A DNA stretch of 64,000 bases from Saccharofermentans sp. (GTDB taxonomy: Bacteria; Bacillota; Clostridia; Saccharofermentanales; Saccharofermentanaceae): positions 1 to 64,000 of the forward strand of contig JAKSRC010000003.1 in the NCBI GenBank assembly GCA_024403855.1, written 5' to 3'. The notes beneath the pieces are model-generated. The model saw nothing but the letters and a program-made list of their open reading frames with translations, was not told the DNA's origin and searched no databases. The position numbers were made by a program, and so were the translations under genes. Below are positions 53,184 to 61,585 of the stretch, one piece after another (position 1 is the stretch's first letter; the number at the start of each line of letters is the position of its first letter).

Positions 53184-54581
53184 TTAATTCTGAGAAGAGA
53201 GATACTCGTCGATTCCCTTTGCAGCTGATTTTCCTGCACCCATGGCAAGGATTACCGTAGCAGCACCTGTTACAGCGTCACCACCGGCAAAAACACCAGG
53301 TCTGGAAGTCATTTCAGAATCGTTTACGACAATTCCGCCGCGCTTGTTTGTCTCAAGTCCATCTGTTGTCTTCTTGATGAGCGGGTTAGGAGATGTACCG
53401 AGTGACATGATTACTGCATCGCATTCGATTACGAATTCAGAACCTTCTACTACGACAGGTGATCTTCTGCCGGATGCGTCAGGTTCACCAAGCTCCATAC
53501 GAACGCACTTAATTCCCTTTACCCAGCCCTTTTCATCAGAAAGGATTTCAACAGGATTTGTAAGAAGGTCGAAAATAATGCCTTCTTCTTTTGCGTGATG
53601 TACTTCTTCTGCACGAGCGGGAAGCTCTGCTTCGGAACGACGGTAAACTACGTGTACTTCAGCACCAAGTCTCTTTGCTGTTCTAGCGGCATCCATTGCT
53701 ACATTTCCGCCACCTACGATTACTGCCTTCTTGGCTCTCATGATGGGCGTTCTTGCATCAGGCAGATAAGCCTTCATGAGGTTGGATCTTGTAAGATATT
53801 CGTTAGCAGAGAATACGCCCAAAGCCTGTTCGCCGGGAATATTCATGAAGCGGGGAAGACCTGCACCGGAACCGATAAATACTGCTGAGAAGCCTTCTGT
53901 ATCCAGGAGTTCATCAACAGTGAAAGCGCGACCGATAACTGCGTCAGTTACGATTTCTACGCCCAATTCTTTGATATTCTCGACTTCCTTAGCAACAACC
54001 TTCTCCTTAGGGAGACGGAATTCAGGGATGCCGTAAACGAGCACACCGCCTGCTTTGTGCAAAGCCTCGAAAACAGTTACGTCATAACCCATTTTCGCGA
54101 GGTCGCCAGCGCATGTAAGTCCTGAAGGACCGGCGCCGATGATGGCGACGTTCTTATTCTTCTTAACCATATCAGCAGGAAGCTGGGGCTTTAATCCCAT
54201 TTCCTTAGCTGTGTCAGCGACAAATCTTTCAAGGCGTCCGATAGAGATAGCTTCGCCCTTAACGCCTCTTACGCAAACTGCTTCACACTGTGTTTCCTGA
54301 GGACAAACTCTTCCGCAAACTGCGGGAAGGGAAGACGAAAGAGAAATTACGTTATATGCACCCTCAATATCGCCTTCTTTTACCTTGGAAATGAATCCCG
54401 GAATGTTAATTGATACCGGACAACCTTCTACGCAACGTGCATTCTTGCAGCTAAGGCAACGAGAAGCTTCCAATACTGCCTCTTCCTTGGTGTAGCCTAA
54501 GTTAACTTCGTCGAAGTTAGTCGCACGGATTATAGGATCCTGCTCCTTAACGGGTACTTTCTTCATTACATCAAAATCCAT
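53184..54581 (-). CDS. nfnB: NfnB / GltD-like large subunit of NADH-dependent ferredoxin:NADP+ oxidoreductase
   Basis: A 465-residue flavoprotein. The N-terminal Cys-rich domain (SRCLSCKNARCVEGCPV, later RVCPQETQCEAVCVRG) binds two [4Fe-4S] clusters, followed by FAD (GAGPSGLTCAGDLA) and NADP (GGGNVAMDAARTAKR) Rossmann domains. Paired with the next gene it forms NfnAB, which bifurcates electrons between ferredoxin, NAD(H) and NADP(H); SudA and small glutamate synthase are related alternatives. ATG at 54581 has GAGGGGG upstream and is preferred to a GTG-type start further inside nfnA. It lies 13 bp after the nfnA stop. Confidence 0.9.
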   Translation of the reverse strand: MDFDVMKKVPVKEQDPIIRATNFDEVNLGYTKEEAVLEASRCLSCKNARCVEGCPVSINIPGFISKVKEGDIEGAYNVISLSSSLPAVCGRVCPQETQCEAVCVRGVKGEAISIGRLERFVADTAKEMGLKPQLPADMVKKNKNVAIIGAGPSGLTCAGDLAKMGYDVTVFEALHKAGGVLVYGIPEFRLPKEKVVAKEVENIKELGVEIVTDAVIGRAFTVDELLDTEGFSAVFIGSGAGLPRFMNIPGEQALGVFSANEYLTRSNLMKAYLPDARTPIMRAKKAVIVGGGNVAMDAARTAKRLGAEVHVVYRRSEAELPARAEEVHHAKEEGIIFDLLTNPVEILSDEKGWVKGIKCVRMELGEPDASGRRSPVVVEGSEFVIECDAVIMSLGTSPNPLIKKTTDGLETNKRGGIVVNDSEMTSRPGVFAGGDAVTGAATVILAMGAGKSAAKGIDEYLSSQN

Positions 54582-54594
54582 TATCTTATCCCCC

Positions 54595-55473
54595 TCATGA
54601 ACACTTTCCGCAACCACCGTGGTGTGTATCGCCTTCGGTGAGTCTTAACATGAGTTCGCCTTCCTGTGTTGCGTAAAGGCGAGAACGCTGCAGTGCCTGA
54701 TCGAAATCGACTGCATGACCGTCGAATTCAGGTCCGTCAACGCAAGCGAACTTGACCTGGCCATCTACGAGAAGTCTGCAGGCACCGCACATTCCTGTAC
54801 CGTCAACCATGATGGTATTCATTGAGATGATGGTGTGGATACCGAGCTTCTTTGTAAGAAGACAAGCGAATTTCATCATGATAACCGGTCCGATTACAAC
54901 GCAGTGATCGTAACGAACACCTTCGTCCCAAAGCTTCTGCAAAGCGTCGCAGACATTTCCGTGAACACCGAAGGTACCGTCATCAGTAGCAAAATAGAGA
55001 TTCTTTGTTACGGCTTTCATTTCATCTTTGAAGATGAGAAGATCCTTTGTCTTGGCACCCTGGATACAATCGACATCGATGCCGTTGTCGTGGAGCCACT
55101 TGAGCTGATTATATACAGGTGCTGTGCCGACACCACCTGCGATAAAGAGAATCTTTTTTGCTTTTAATTCTTCAATTGAAAGATCGCAAAGGTCAGAAGA
55201 ATTTCCTAAAGGACCAACGATATCTGCAAAACAATCACCGACTTCTTTTCTGTTCATACGCTCTGTCTCAGCGCCAACAGTCTGGTAAACGATGGTTACA
55301 ATGCCTGTCTCGCGATTGAAATCGCAAACGGTAAGAGGAATTCTCTCACCATCTTTATCTGCTCTTACGATCATGAACTGACCTGGCATAGCCTTTCTTG
55401 CAACAAGCGGAGCTACTACTTCCATCATGTAGGCATTTGGACCAAGGTATTTTTTGTTTACTATTTCAAACAT
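54595..55473 (-). CDS. nfnA: NfnA / sulfide dehydrogenase small subunit-like FAD-NAD protein
   Basis: A 292-residue ferredoxin-NADP reductase-fold protein. A beta-barrel FAD domain is followed by an NAD domain (FIAGGVGTAPVYNQLKWL). A [2Fe-2S] motif lies near residues 225-245 (GMCGACRLLVDGQVKFAC). It matches NfnA/SudB. It forms the electron-bifurcating NfnAB pair with the downstream gene and would balance NADPH with ferredoxin in a fermenting anaerobe. GAGCGGG precedes the ATG. Confidence 0.9.
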   Translation of the reverse strand: MFEIVNKKYLGPNAYMMEVVAPLVARKAMPGQFMIVRADKDGERIPLTVCDFNRETGIVTIVYQTVGAETERMNRKEVGDCFADIVGPLGNSSDLCDLSIEELKAKKILFIAGGVGTAPVYNQLKWLHDNGIDVDCIQGAKTKDLLIFKDEMKAVTKNLYFATDDGTFGVHGNVCDALQKLWDEGVRYDHCVVIGPVIMMKFACLLTKKLGIHTIISMNTIMVDGTGMCGACRLLVDGQVKFACVDGPEFDGHAVDFDQALQRSRLYATQEGELMLRLTEGDTHHGGCGKCS

Positions 55474-55713
55474 ATCCCGCTCTCCTGATTAGATAGATTG
55501 ATAATCAAAGTATTTTATACTGTATTGTATCAGAAATAAAAATCATTTCACCTATTTGATTGTTATTATTTGTTATTTGTTAAAAGAAATAAAAATCATT
55601 ACACAATTCAGGCAAATTTCCGAACTTGCTTATCACATCCGGAAAAGATGCTAAAATAGTGATTGGTAGGATAACGGAGAAAGTTTAAGACGATTTTTAA
55701 AGGAGGAATTCCA

Positions 55714-56679
55714 ATGTCACTACTTAATCCGCAGAAAGTAGAATTCGCAAGTTCAATCGGAAAAGGCTATAGGATTGCCGGTTTCTTTTATCCTTCTTCA
55801 GCACCTGAGATTAAGGGTGTTGTTCAGATCTGCCATGGTATGGCTGAATATCTTGAACGATATGAGGAAATGATCAAATCATTTAACGAAGCCGGTTACC
55901 ACGTATGTGGAATGGATATGCCCGGCCACGGACTTACCTACCATATAAATAAAGATAATGGATACCCGAAGGGATATTTCGGTGGCGTCAAAGATGCCTG
56001 GAGAGTTCTCCTCACAGATGAGATGGGCATGCATGAATATGCAATTAAGCGTTTTGGCCGAGATGGTCTCAAATATATTCTTTACGGTCACTCTATGGGT
56101 TCATTTGTCGCAAGAGCTATTTTTTCGACTCCCAGATACAGCAGGCAGTTCGACGGATTTGTTTTCTCTTCGACGATGGGTCCTAATCCGGCAGTTGGTG
56201 TAGGTAAATTCTTGGCAAGTGTCAGCTGCGTCTTCGGAGGCGCGAAAAGAGCGAACGGCCTTCTGACTCTCATCGCTTTCGGAAGTTATACCAAAAGAAT
56301 CAAGAAGCCAAGAACAAGTTGCGACTGGCTTTCTACAGACGATACTGAAGTCCAGAAATATATCGATGATCCCATGTGTGGATTCAAGTTCACAGGCGAA
56401 GGCTTTAAGACGATGTTCGGCCTCGTTGAATTCATTCAGAGCAAAGAAGCTTATGCACTTGTTCCTAACCGTCCGTGCTTCATGACCTATGGTGAAGAAG
56501 ATCCTGTCGGAAGTTATGGCGCAGGCGTCGAAAAGGTAATCGCCAGAATGAAAGAAGTCGATGCGAACATCAAGGCAAAGAACTACGGCCCCTATCGCCA
56601 CGAGATTCAGAACGAACCCTGCAGACAGGAGTATTTCAAAGATCTTGTAGACTTCTTTGACGAGGTGCCTTTAGCCTAA
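55714..56679 (+). CDS. alpha/beta hydrolase, serine aminopeptidase S33 / lysophospholipase type
   Basis: A 321-residue cytoplasmic hydrolase. The nucleophile elbow GHSMGSFVAR contains the Ser, the GMDMPGHGLT segment the oxyanion region, and a His lies in YRHEIQNEP near the end; an Asp in EDPVGSYG completes the triad. Related to monoacylglycerol lipases. AGGAGGAA precedes the ATG. It converges with the GH31 gene and overlaps it by 9 bp. Confidence 0.88.
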   Translation: MSLLNPQKVEFASSIGKGYRIAGFFYPSSAPEIKGVVQICHGMAEYLERYEEMIKSFNEAGYHVCGMDMPGHGLTYHINKDNGYPKGYFGGVKDAWRVLLTDEMGMHEYAIKRFGRDGLKYILYGHSMGSFVARAIFSTPRYSRQFDGFVFSSTMGPNPAVGVGKFLASVSCVFGGAKRANGLLTLIAFGSYTKRIKKPRTSCDWLSTDDTEVQKYIDDPMCGFKFTGEGFKTMFGLVEFIQSKEAYALVPNRPCFMTYGEEDPVGSYGAGVEKVIARMKEVDANIKAKNYGPYRHEIQNEPCRQEYFKDLVDFFDEVPLA

Positions 56680-58962
56680 GCTAATTACAAGCTCGTTTCC
56701 TAAGAACTCGATGGATGTACCATAACTGAGTTTTTCCGGAACGGATTCGGAAAGTCCTACTACATTGAATATGCCGGACAGTACGAGATGCTTTGTGCCG
56801 CCGAGATTCTGCGTGCGTACAGTAATCTTGTTTCCTGAGACCTCTACAGAGAGGATTCCTGATCCCTGACCGTTATTTGCAAAGACTTCGCAGGCAGTAG
56901 TCGTGCCGTTTGCGAGGCCGAAGCATGTGAATGTCAGATTATCCAAAGAGCCGAGACCACTTGCTGAATCCGGTGTTCTTGTAGCGATTATTGAATTAGG
57001 GCGTACAAAGACTGGAACTGAAGCAGCATTTGTTTTTCGTGAAATGAAACGTGGTCCCTGGATTTTTTCGTGAGTCATGAAATCAGTCCAGATGCCTGAA
57101 GGAATATAGACTCTTACACTGTCACTCGGTGTTACGACCGGTGCAACGAGAAGGGAAGAGCCAAGCATATATTCGTAATCGCAGTTTTCGGCAACAGGAT
57201 CGCCGGATACTTCAATTGGCAATGCTCGCATTGTAGGAGTGCCGTAATTTGCACTCTCACAGATGCTTGAATAGATGTAAGGCGCAAGAACGGTTCTTAT
57301 TGCAGAGAACGCCCTGATCGAGTCAAGAGATGCAGCATTCTTCAAGAATTTTAATGTACCCTTGAATCTTACATGAGGAACATATGAAGCGAATCCGACA
57401 TAACGATCGAAAAGTTTGGGATCGTTCATTTCCTGCTCAGGAATATCGATATTGATACCGCCAAAGCCTGTAAGTCCATATGAAATTGCATTCTTTACTG
57501 CTGCGTTGAGATCTGAATAATCTGCTTTTAATGTCGTATAGATGTTGCTGTACGGAGAACGCTGGTCACCGGATGCGATTGAATCAGCGATTATGAAAGA
57601 GCCCAGACGTCCGCGCTCTCTTGCCGAAACATCGCTTAAAGCGCAATTCAGAATGCTTGTAAAGTTGATGAGATAATCCTTTTTGCCGGATGCCTTTTCG
57701 AATGCCTGGGTTAATGAATAGTTATAGTTGGATTCGAAAACAGAGAATCCTTCTCTTGCAAGTGCAGAGCTTGCATTAATGAACCAGGATCTTGCCTCCG
57801 GAATATTCAGGTCGAGCATTGCAACGCCACCCTTTTCGGCATCGCAGAGAACAGCTCTTCCGTCAGGGAATGATACGAACAATCCGGAATCAAGCAATTC
57901 GTTATATTCAGGTGCTCTTTCGGATACAAAAGGGTTGACTGAAAGACCAAGCGTTATGCCTAAGTCCTGAACAGCTTTTGCAAAGCCTGTAGGATCAGGG
58001 AATCTTACCGGATCGAAAGTAAATCCGTAAGGTGCATAATCCGGACGCCAGGAATTGCCGATCCAGATTTCCTTTACATTGACGCCATAGCTTTTTGCTT
58101 CTTTAAGGGCATCGAGTATCTCGACAGCTGTAAGTTTCTCGTCGTCATTCAAAGCAACTGAGATTCCGCCTGAAACATATGAGAGTGCAGGGATTCTTCC
58201 ATTGAGCTGTGAGAACAATTCAAGAATCTGCATTGATGTGTCGCCTGCAATTACGCTGTATTCGAGTTCTTCGCCCTCAACTTCGAAATTCATGGAACCG
58301 CTTTCGGAACCAACATCGAAAGAAACAGGACGGTTGGTATTTACAAAGAGACCGTATTTTGAGCTCGAAAGGACGAACGGGATATGTTCTGATCCGGCTC
58401 TCGAGTCGATGGTATTGCACTTAACCTTCTGGCCATTGCGAAGAATAGATGCACCGGCTCCGCCGAGACCATAAAGATTCTCTCTGGGCTTAAGATCGAT
58501 AGAAGCACCTAAGATAGCGTTAGTTGAAAGCGTGTAGTAGCTTTCCGAACCGGAATCGGTTTTGTAGTATACCGGCATGTTGGTGTTCTGAGCCAGAAGT
58601 TCAGAACCGCAATAGTAGAACTTGATTGCGAAAACGTCTTTGCTGATCCTTGCTTCAAGATGTCCGCTCTTGAATACGAGGCAGTCTCCTGTGTCATCGA
58701 GAGTGCCAAATCCGGCAGGAGAAAGATCTATTACGGAGTAGCCCTTGTTTTTGGGTTCAGCGTGATGGCTGAGAACTCTCACCGTGATGATGTTGTTGGC
58801 AGGTGAGAAGACGGATAAAGTAATACGTCCTTTGGCATCCTTAAAGCAGTCCTTACATCCTGTGAGTGATTCGGAAAAGGCCTGACAGTCGCATCCAATC
58901 TTCAGCGTGTTGTCAGAATAGTAGATAGAATCAATCTGATAAGGTTTTCTGGTAAAAAACAT
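56671..58962 (-). CDS. GH31-family glycosidase with atypical nucleophile motif
   Basis: A 763-residue GH31 protein with an N-terminal beta-sandwich, (beta/alpha)8 barrel (about 250-560) and C-terminal sheets. Family segments are recognisable: LYGLGGAGASIL, EIWIGNSWRPDYAPYGFTFDPVRFPDP, ASGDQRSPYSN with the probable acid/base Asp and GLTGFGGINIDIP. The position where GH31 enzymes have their nucleophile (usual DxNE or TDFGE) reads SVFESNYNYS, so the usual Asp is not apparent. It may have a different specificity or be inactive. Likely an intracellular alpha-glycosidase, as no signal peptide is seen. Its 3' end overlaps the convergent hydrolase gene. Confidence 0.85.
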   Translation of the reverse strand: MFFTRKPYQIDSIYYSDNTLKIGCDCQAFSESLTGCKDCFKDAKGRITLSVFSPANNIITVRVLSHHAEPKNKGYSVIDLSPAGFGTLDDTGDCLVFKSGHLEARISKDVFAIKFYYCGSELLAQNTNMPVYYKTDSGSESYYTLSTNAILGASIDLKPRENLYGLGGAGASILRNGQKVKCNTIDSRAGSEHIPFVLSSSKYGLFVNTNRPVSFDVGSESGSMNFEVEGEELEYSVIAGDTSMQILELFSQLNGRIPALSYVSGGISVALNDDEKLTAVEILDALKEAKSYGVNVKEIWIGNSWRPDYAPYGFTFDPVRFPDPTGFAKAVQDLGITLGLSVNPFVSERAPEYNELLDSGLFVSFPDGRAVLCDAEKGGVAMLDLNIPEARSWFINASSALAREGFSVFESNYNYSLTQAFEKASGKKDYLINFTSILNCALSDVSARERGRLGSFIIADSIASGDQRSPYSNIYTTLKADYSDLNAAVKNAISYGLTGFGGINIDIPEQEMNDPKLFDRYVGFASYVPHVRFKGTLKFLKNAASLDSIRAFSAIRTVLAPYIYSSICESANYGTPTMRALPIEVSGDPVAENCDYEYMLGSSLLVAPVVTPSDSVRVYIPSGIWTDFMTHEKIQGPRFISRKTNAASVPVFVRPNSIIATRTPDSASGLGSLDNLTFTCFGLANGTTTACEVFANNGQGSGILSVEVSGNKITVRTQNLGGTKHLVLSGIFNVVGLSESVPEKLSYGTSIEFLGNELVISLG

Positions 58963-59079
58963 ATTATCCCTCCGGTAAAATCGCTTTTAAGCGCAAAAAA
59001 TCAAGTAAAACAATTATAACTAAACAGACGTACATATATTATTTCAAGAATATGACGATTCTATTGATATAATTAATAT

Positions 59080-60462
59080 ATGAATGACATTTCTCTCGCA
59101 AAACAAAGAATCCCGGATTATGTTGGGAAGATCCTGAATCTGATTACAGCTGAAGGCTACAAGGCGTATGTAGCCGGAGGTGCTGTGCGCGATATAGTTT
59201 TGGGTTCAGTTCCCCACGACTACGATGTTGCGACTTCCGCCAAGCCGGAAGAAACAGTAGAGATTTTCAGAAAGTCCGGAATAGATTTTTTCGATAATGC
59301 TGCAAAACACGGAACGGTGACAGCTGTTCTTCCTGAGGGAAATGTTGAGGTCACCACATTCAGAGAAGATGGCACCTACACCGACTTGAGAAGACCGGAT
59401 GAAGTCGTTTTCAAAACATCTATCGAAGAGGACGTCAAGAGAAGAGACTTCACGATTAACGCCATGTATATGGATGCCGAAGGGAATATTTTCGATCCTG
59501 AAGGTGGCCAGAAAGACTGTGCAGACTGCCTGATCAGAACGGTTGGTAATCCCAGGGAACGCTTTGAGGAAGATGCTTTGAGAATACTCAGAGGTATCAG
59601 ATTCTGTTCCAGATTAGGCTTTGAGATCGAGCCTTCTACACTCACCGCTATGGAAGATTTAAGGGATGAACTCAAGAAGATTTCAGGCGAGAGAATTGCT
59701 GCCGAGCTCATTGGAATAATATCAGGCAAATATGCTCCTCACGCCATCAGGACCGGCTGGAAGATTTTAAGTGTGATCATTCCCGAAATTGCCATTTGCA
59801 GAGGTTTTGACCAGCGTTCGTCCTACCATGACAGGGATGTACTTGAGCACACTATCGATGTTGTGGGAGGAATTCCATATGTCGAAGGTGAAGGTCGATC
59901 ACCGGAGCTTGCCATGGCTGCGCTTTTCCACGATCTTGGAAAACCTGCCTGCTTCATACTTGTTGACGGAATTGGTCATATGAGAGGCCATCCGCTTGTC
60001 AGTACGGAAATAGCTGGCAGAGTTCTCAACGAACTGAAATATCCCAAGCAGTTCACAAGTGAAGTATGTCTTCTTATAAAACTTCATGACACATATATGG
60101 AACCTGACAGGATTGAAGTTCATAAATTCATGTCATTGTATCCTGAAGATATCCTGAACAAACTCAAGATTTTGCAAAGAGCGGATATTCTCGCTCATTC
60201 GCCTAAAGGACTGAAGAGGCTTGAAAGACTTGAAGAATTGATAGAGATAGAAGAGGAACTCAGAGCTTCGGGCGAGGTTTTCGATGTAAAAGACCTTGAA
60301 ATTGACGGCAAGGACATTATCGAACTTGGTGTAAAAGAGGGCGTTATGGTCGGAAAGGTGTTATCGGAGGTCTTTGAGCATTATCTGGAAGAAAAATGTC
60401 CGAATTCAAGGGAAGCATTGCTCAATGAGGCTCGAAAAGTAATCTCGACAAAGACCGTTTAA
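59080..60462 (+). CDS. cca: CCA tRNA nucleotidyltransferase with HD domain
   Basis: It adds or repairs the CCA end of tRNAs. It is 460 residues: the class II nucleotidyltransferase head with GGAVRD and HDYD in the first 55 residues, the RRDFTINAM motif, the tRNA-binding neck (RFEEDALRILRGIRF), and an HD phosphohydrolase domain (YHDRDVLEHTIDVV, ALFHDLGKPA). The start at 59080 lacks a strong SD. It is monocistronic in a divergent arrangement with the GH31 gene. Confidence 0.94.
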   Translation: MNDISLAKQRIPDYVGKILNLITAEGYKAYVAGGAVRDIVLGSVPHDYDVATSAKPEETVEIFRKSGIDFFDNAAKHGTVTAVLPEGNVEVTTFREDGTYTDLRRPDEVVFKTSIEEDVKRRDFTINAMYMDAEGNIFDPEGGQKDCADCLIRTVGNPRERFEEDALRILRGIRFCSRLGFEIEPSTLTAMEDLRDELKKISGERIAAELIGIISGKYAPHAIRTGWKILSVIIPEIAICRGFDQRSSYHDRDVLEHTIDVVGGIPYVEGEGRSPELAMAALFHDLGKPACFILVDGIGHMRGHPLVSTEIAGRVLNELKYPKQFTSEVCLLIKLHDTYMEPDRIEVHKFMSLYPEDILNKLKILQRADILAHSPKGLKRLERLEELIEIEEELRASGEVFDVKDLEIDGKDIIELGVKEGVMVGKVLSEVFEHYLEEKCPNSREALLNEARKVISTKTV

Positions 60463-60591
60463 CGGTTTGTAACATATTGTTAAAAATATACTCATAAAAT
60501 CAATATTCTGATGATTGAAAAGTCAAAAATTACATAACTATAATTGGTGTATCAGCTAAAGGGTAAGCTTGATAAAGGGAGTGTGATCTAT

Positions 60592-61323
60592 ATGAAAAAA
60601 ATCAGAAACAGCAAGAGGGGTTTCACCCTCGTAGAAATCATCATCGTTGTTGCGATTATCGTTATCGTCTCAGCAGCTTCATTTGTAGGCATTGCAGTAA
60701 CACTTAACAATGCGAAAGCTAATGCTAAAAAGGTTCAACAGCAGCACGGTGTTGATGAAAATGGCAAAGACTTGTTCGAAGCTGATGCTTGGGATAAGAT
60801 CGACGGACTTACAAAGGATGCAGCTAAATTCTTTGATGCTTCAAAGTACAAGCCTGCAAATCCTACTAACACACCTACACCTGCTCCGACTGCCGCAGAT
60901 CCGGGTCCTGCGATTCCGGAGGCAACAGCTACACCTGTTCCGACAGCAGCTGTTCCGACCGCTGCACCTACTGCAACACCAGAGCCGACAAAGGCACCTG
61001 AAGGTGGAGCTGGCGGTTCCGGTGCGGTTACATATGGCGGTTCATATGGCAAGAGGGGTGATCCCGGAAACAGCGTATTAGGCATTCAGAATAATCCTGA
61101 CGGTTCGACCACGGTATCTGTCTGCTACCAGCAGTGGAATGACGGCACCGTAACAGTTTGGAATAATGGTGACGGAACGTACGATTTCCGTATAAATTCA
61201 GATAACACATACTATATCAATGGCATCTTGGGCACTTGGAACCACGGCGGAAATCAGAGATGGACTTTGAGCGATTCCGAGAAGGAAAAGCTCGAAAAGG
61301 CTTATGGCTTCAAGATTGGATAA
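60592..61323 (+). CDS. type IV prepilin-like protein with Thr/Pro linker
   Basis: A 243-residue protein. The class III signal (KRGFTLVEIIIVVAIIVIVS) has the cleavage Gly-Phe and Glu at position 5 of the mature part, so it is processed by a prepilin peptidase. It then has a short coil, a long Ala/Thr/Pro linker (about 100-150) and an aromatic C-terminal domain (SVCYQQWNDGTVTVWNN, ending GNQRWTLSDSEKEK). The linker resembles that of the GH25 protein. No other pilus genes are in the window. ATG at 60592 has GGGAGTG upstream; an earlier in-frame start is less likely. Confidence 0.85.
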   Translation: MKKIRNSKRGFTLVEIIIVVAIIVIVSAASFVGIAVTLNNAKANAKKVQQQHGVDENGKDLFEADAWDKIDGLTKDAAKFFDASKYKPANPTNTPTPAPTAADPGPAIPEATATPVPTAAVPTAAPTATPEPTKAPEGGAGGSGAVTYGGSYGKRGDPGNSVLGIQNNPDGSTTVSVCYQQWNDGTVTVWNNGDGTYDFRINSDNTYYINGILGTWNHGGNQRWTLSDSEKEKLEKAYGFKIG

Positions 61324-61385
61324 TCAAGATATCTAATATCGGTAACTATATAATAGAATTCACTATATATAGATCACCCTTGAGA

Positions 61386-61412
61386 TGGGCTACTCTTCGG
61401 AGTAGCCTTTCT
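61386..61412 (+). terminator. terminator of the prepilin-like gene
   Basis: A GGCTACTC/GAGTAGCC stem with a TTCG tetraloop is followed by TTTCTT. Confidence 0.9.
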
Positions 61413-61585
61413 TAATTTCAGACGGGGCAGCAGAATGAGGGCAGGCACCAGATATATCGCCTTGGAGTTAACTAAAAATTAATATAAATCTTCTTAAGAA
61501 AACTTAATATTTTCAAATTTGCTGGTATATAATATGGTATAGAATTTTTCGCGCATTTTTTGCGTGATTTTTAGGAGAATCAAGT

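Noticed and set aside
53184-55473. Glutamate synthase small subunit plus dihydroorotate dehydrogenase subunit
   Set aside because: The pairing of a GltD-like protein with a PyrK/SudB-like protein in one operon fits NfnAB better; no gltB or pyrD is adjacent.
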